The notes under the pieces: generated by a model
Told to the model about the DNA's origin: nothing
Databases searched by the model: none
Seen by the model: only the letters and a program-made list of their open reading frames with translations
Position numbers and translations under genes: made by a program
Part shown: positions 61,556 to 64,000 of the stretch, in pieces
How positions within the stretch are numbered: position 1 is the first letter of the stretch
Layout of the letters: each line of letters begins with the position of its first letter
NCBI RefSeq assembly: GCF_036924595.1
Contig: NZ_JAZHRV010000001.1
Location: 2,852,001 to 2,916,000 of the forward strand
Source: Bradyrhizobium algeriense
GTDB lineage: Bacteria; Pseudomonadota; Alphaproteobacteria; Rhizobiales; Xanthobacteraceae
DNA length: 64,000 nt
Direction: 5' to 3'

Positions 61556-63037
61556 ATGCCAGCCGTACAAGAGACGGTCGAGCGCGTGAAGCGCATCGAC
61601 GTCGACCAGTATCGATATGGGTTTGAGACGCTGATCGAATCCGACAAGGCCCCCAGGGGGCTGTCGGAAGACACCGTCCGCTTCATTTCAGCGAAAAAGA
61701 ACGAGCCGACCTGGATGCTGGAATGGCGTCTGGAGGCGTATCGCCGCTGGCTGACCATGACCGAGCCGACCTGGGCCCGCGTCAATTATCCCAGGATCGA
61801 CTACCAGGACCTCTATTACTACTCGGCGCCGAAGCCGAAGAAGCAGATCGGCTCGCTGGACGAGATCGATCCGGAAATCCTCAAGACCTACGAGAAGCTC
61901 GGCATCCCCCTGCGCGAGGTCGAGGTGCTCGAAGGCGTCGTCAAGCCGGAAGGCGAGCGCAGGATCGCGGTCGACGCCGTCTTCGACTCGGTTTCCGTCG
62001 CCACCACGTTCCAGAAGGAATTGAAGGCGGCCGGCGTGATCTTCATGCCGATCTCGGAGGCGATCCGCGAACATCCCGAACTGGTGCAGAAGTATCTCGG
62101 TTCGGTCGTGCCGACCTCGGACAATTACTTCGCGACGCTGAACTCGGCGGTGTTTTCTGACGGCTCGTTCGTCTACGTGCCGCCGGGCGTACGCTGCCCG
62201 ATGGAGCTTTCGACCTATTTCCGCATCAACGAGCGCAACACCGGCCAGTTCGAGCGCACGCTGATCATCGCCGACAAGGGCGCTTACGTCAGCTACCTCG
62301 AAGGCTGCACCGCACCGCAGCGCGACGAGAACCAGCTGCATGCCGCAGTCGTCGAACTCGTCACGCTCGACGACGCCGAGATCAAATATTCGACGGTGCA
62401 GAACTGGTATCCCGGCAATTCCGAAGGAAAAGGCGGCATCTACAATTTCGTCACCAAGCGTGGCGACTGCCGCGGCAACAATTCAAAAATCTCCTGGACC
62501 CAGGTCGAAACCGGTTCGGCGATCACCTGGAAATATCCGAGCTGCATCCTGCGCGGCGACAATTCACGCGGCGAGTTCTACTCGATCGCGATCTCGAACG
62601 GTCACCAGCAGGTCGATAGCGGCACCAAGATGATCCATCTCGGCAAGAACACGACCTCCAGGATCATCTCCAAGGGTATCGCCGCCGGCGTCTCGCAGAA
62701 CACCTATCGCGGCCTCGTCACCGCGCATCGGAAAGCCACCGGCGCGCGCAACTTCACCGCCTGCGACTCGCTCCTGATCGGCGACAAATGCGGCGCCCAC
62801 ACCGTGCCCTATGTCGAGGCGAAGAACTCGTCGGCGACCTTCGAGCACGAAGCGACGACGTCGAAGATCTCCGAGGACGTGCTGTTCTATTGCATCCAGC
62901 GCGGCCTCAGCCAGGAAGAAGCGGTTGGCCTCGTCGTCAACGGCTTTGTGAAGGACGTGCTGCAGCAACTGCCGATGGAATTCGCGGTTGAGGCGCAGAA
63001 GCTGATCTCGATCTCGCTCGAAGGTTCGGTTGGGTAG
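61556..63037 (+). CDS. sufB: Fe-S cluster assembly protein SufB
   Basis: A 493-residue scaffold protein that forms SufBC2D and builds Fe-S clusters. Visible: [34 protein letters not shown] region, [46 protein letters not shown], and the C-terminal beta-helix with [22 protein letters not shown] and [38 protein letters not shown] 61556 follows GGAGG. A palindromic repeat directly follows the stop codon and separates it from sufC. Confidence 0.96.
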   Translation: MPAVQETVERVKRIDVDQYRYGFETLIESDKAPRGLSEDTVRFISAKKNEPTWMLEWRLEAYRRWLTMTEPTWARVNYPRIDYQDLYYYSAPKPKKQIGSLDEIDPEILKTYEKLGIPLREVEVLEGVVKPEGERRIAVDAVFDSVSVATTFQKELKAAGVIFMPISEAIREHPELVQKYLGSVVPTSDNYFATLNSAVFSDGSFVYVPPGVRCPMELSTYFRINERNTGQFERTLIIADKGAYVSYLEGCTAPQRDENQLHAAVVELVTLDDAEIKYSTVQNWYPGNSEGKGGIYNFVTKRGDCRGNNSKISWTQVETGSAITWKYPSCILRGDNSRGEFYSIAISNGHQQVDSGTKMIHLGKNTTSRIISKGIAAGVSQNTYRGLVTAHRKATGARNFTACDSLLIGDKCGAHTVPYVEAKNSSATFEHEATTSKISEDVLFYCIQRGLSQEEAVGLVVNGFVKDVLQQLPMEFAVEAQKLISISLEGSVG

Positions 63038-63143
63038 GGCCTCATCCTGAGGAGGCCGCGCAGCGGCCGTCTCGAAGGATGGGAGGAAAGATTGTGGGCC
63101 ACGTCCTTCGAGACGCGCCTATCGGCGTTCCTCAGGACGAGGG
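63038..63143. repeat. Palindromic intergenic repeat inside the suf operon
   Basis: An inverted repeat: CCTCATCCTGAGGA ... CGTCTCGAAGGATG (63040-63081) against CGTCCTTCGAGACG ... TCCTCAGGACGAGG (63102-63142). It is a widespread Bradyrhizobium-type element. It sits immediately after sufB's stop and its RNA form would be a long hairpin between sufB and sufC. Confidence 0.85.
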
Positions 63144-63163
63144 TAAAAAAATGGAAAGACAAG

Positions 63164-63916
63164 ATGTCATTGCTTGAAGTCAAAGATCTGAAGGTCCGTG
63201 TCGAGGATAACGAAATCCTCCATGGGTTGTCGCTCACGGTGAATCCGGGCGAGGTGCACGCGATCATGGGGCCGAACGGCTCCGGCAAATCGACGCTGTC
63301 GCATGTGATCGCCGGCAAGCCGGGCTATGAAGTCACCGGCGGCGAAATCCTGTTCAGGGGCGAAGACCTGCTGGAAATGTCGCCGGACGAGCGCGCCGCC
63401 AAGGGCGTGTTCCTGGCGTTCCAGTATCCGGTCGAAATTCCCGGTGTTGCGACCATGACGTTCCTGCGCACCGCGCTGAATGCCCAGCGTAAGGCGCGCG
63501 GCGAGAGCGAATATTCAACGCCGGACTTCCTGAAGAAGGTGCGCGAGGTAGCAAAGTCGCTGAACATTCCGCAGGACATGCTTCGCCGCGGTGTCAACGT
63601 CGGTTTCTCCGGCGGCGAGAAGAAGCGCAACGAGATTTTGCAGATGGCGCTGTTCGAGCCTGCCGTCTGCATCCTCGACGAAATGGATTCCGGCCTCGAT
63701 ATCGACGCGCTTCGTGTGGCGGCCGACGGCGTCAACGCGCTGCGTTCGCCGGATCGCGCGATGGTCGTCATTACGCATTACCAGCGGCTGCTCAACTATA
63801 TCGTGCCTGACTTCGTGCACGTGATGTCGAAGGGCCGGGTCGTCAAAAGCGGCGGCAAGGATCTGGCGCTGGAGCTCGAGGCTTCCGGCTACACCCAGTT
63901 CGAAGACGCAGCCTGA
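63164..63916 (+). CDS. sufC: Fe-S cluster assembly ATPase SufC
   Basis: A 250-residue ABC-type ATPase of the SufBC2D complex. Walker A is GPNGSGKST at residues 36-44, the signature FSGGEKKRNEI follows at about 150, and Walker B is AVCILDEMDSGLD, followed by the H-loop VITHYQ. It starts at ATG 63164, about 20 bases after the repeat element. Length is normal. Confidence 0.96.
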   Translation: MSLLEVKDLKVRVEDNEILHGLSLTVNPGEVHAIMGPNGSGKSTLSHVIAGKPGYEVTGGEILFRGEDLLEMSPDERAAKGVFLAFQYPVEIPGVATMTFLRTALNAQRKARGESEYSTPDFLKKVREVAKSLNIPQDMLRRGVNVGFSGGEKKRNEILQMALFEPAVCILDEMDSGLDIDALRVAADGVNALRSPDRAMVVITHYQRLLNYIVPDFVHVMSKGRVVKSGGKDLALELEASGYTQFEDAA

Positions 63917-63933
63917 CGCAAAGCGGATTTGTG

Positions 63934-64000
63934 ATGAACCTAGTTTTGGCAAAGAACGAGACCGGACGCGCGCTGAGCGACAGCTTCGCCATCGCGCGCG
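63934..64000 (+). CDS. sufD: Fe-S cluster assembly protein SufD, N-terminus (cut by window edge)
   Basis: The first 22 codons read MNLVLAKNETGRALSDSFAI. Position directly after sufC, 17 bases from its stop, and the N-terminal pattern fit SufD, but too little sequence is present to be certain. A GTG three bases upstream is an alternative start. Confidence 0.75.
   Translation, partial: MNLVLAKNETGRALSDSFAIAR

Overview
The window is a GC-rich, densely coded piece of an alphaproteobacterial chromosome, most likely Bradyrhizobium or a close relative in the Nitrobacteraceae. The pointers are the aroQ-accB-accC block, a DUF1236 protein, a RNase E with a large insertion in its S1 domain, a HisKA_2 kinase module with an EcfG-like promoter, and families of intergenic palindromic repeats. 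The genus call is inference from gene content; no rRNA or other marker gene is present. I found no tRNA, rRNA, CRISPR array, prophage, insertion sequence or transposase.

Layout. 1-425 is the start of aat. 560-7127 is a catabolic block. Six minus-strand genes (Bug-type binding protein, flavin-reductase-like protein, FAH-family protein, 2-oxo-enoate hydratase, RidA-type deaminase, amidohydrolase) form one operon, with a divergent IclR regulator and an AEC-family transporter at the far end. 7132-10189 is a three-gene phosphorelay module (CHASE3 histidine kinase, receiver protein, receiver plus HisKA_2 kinase) with ATGA overlaps and a candidate EcfG general-stress promoter. 10306-12725 is aroQ-accB-accC. 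13028-16499 holds a YadA-like trimeric autotransporter, a small exported protein and a divergent LuxR-type regulator. 16590-19864 carries exported or envelope proteins: DUF1236, a DsbA/ScsC-like thioredoxin and an M48 protease with TPRs. 20090-23397 is an aminotransferase, bioY and dctA. 23567-34244 is an RNA-processing and cell-wall block: rne, amiC with a candidate CtrA box, and two tandem PBP1a genes.

34434-35565 is prfB with its programmed +1 frameshift, followed by a decayed dehydrogenase pseudogene. 36166-42525 is an accessory-looking stretch: EamA exporter, XRE-cupin regulator with twin operators coupled to a cupin gene, a NodU/CmcH-type carbamoyltransferase, an ABC binding protein and an SRPBCC protein. 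42760-48871 is an M23 endopeptidase, a one-cysteine Bcp with a histone-like tail and a giant AsmA-like protein. 49113-54497 is a five-gene siderophore-uptake operon (TonB receptor, DUF4198, DUF3649, PepSY, DUF3325). 54612-60020 holds an MFS transporter, tyrS, anmK, a GST and an alpha/beta hydrolase. 60313-64000 is the start of a suf operon: cysteine desulfurase, sufB, sufC and the first codons of sufD.

Themes. Cell-wall growth and recycling (two PBP1a, AmiC, M23, AnmK) and stress or iron handling (EcfG-like promoters, siderophore operon, suf) recur. Four copies of one dispersed palindromic element and two further repeat families sit in intergenic gaps, several starting at or within a few bases of a stop codon. 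I did not see an unmistakably new multi-gene system. The most unusual items are the tandem PBP1a pair, the His/Asp-rich RNase E insertion, the Bcp tail fusion, the repeat element whose hairpin contains a stop codon, and the aminomuconate-like catabolic operon without a ring-cleavage enzyme.
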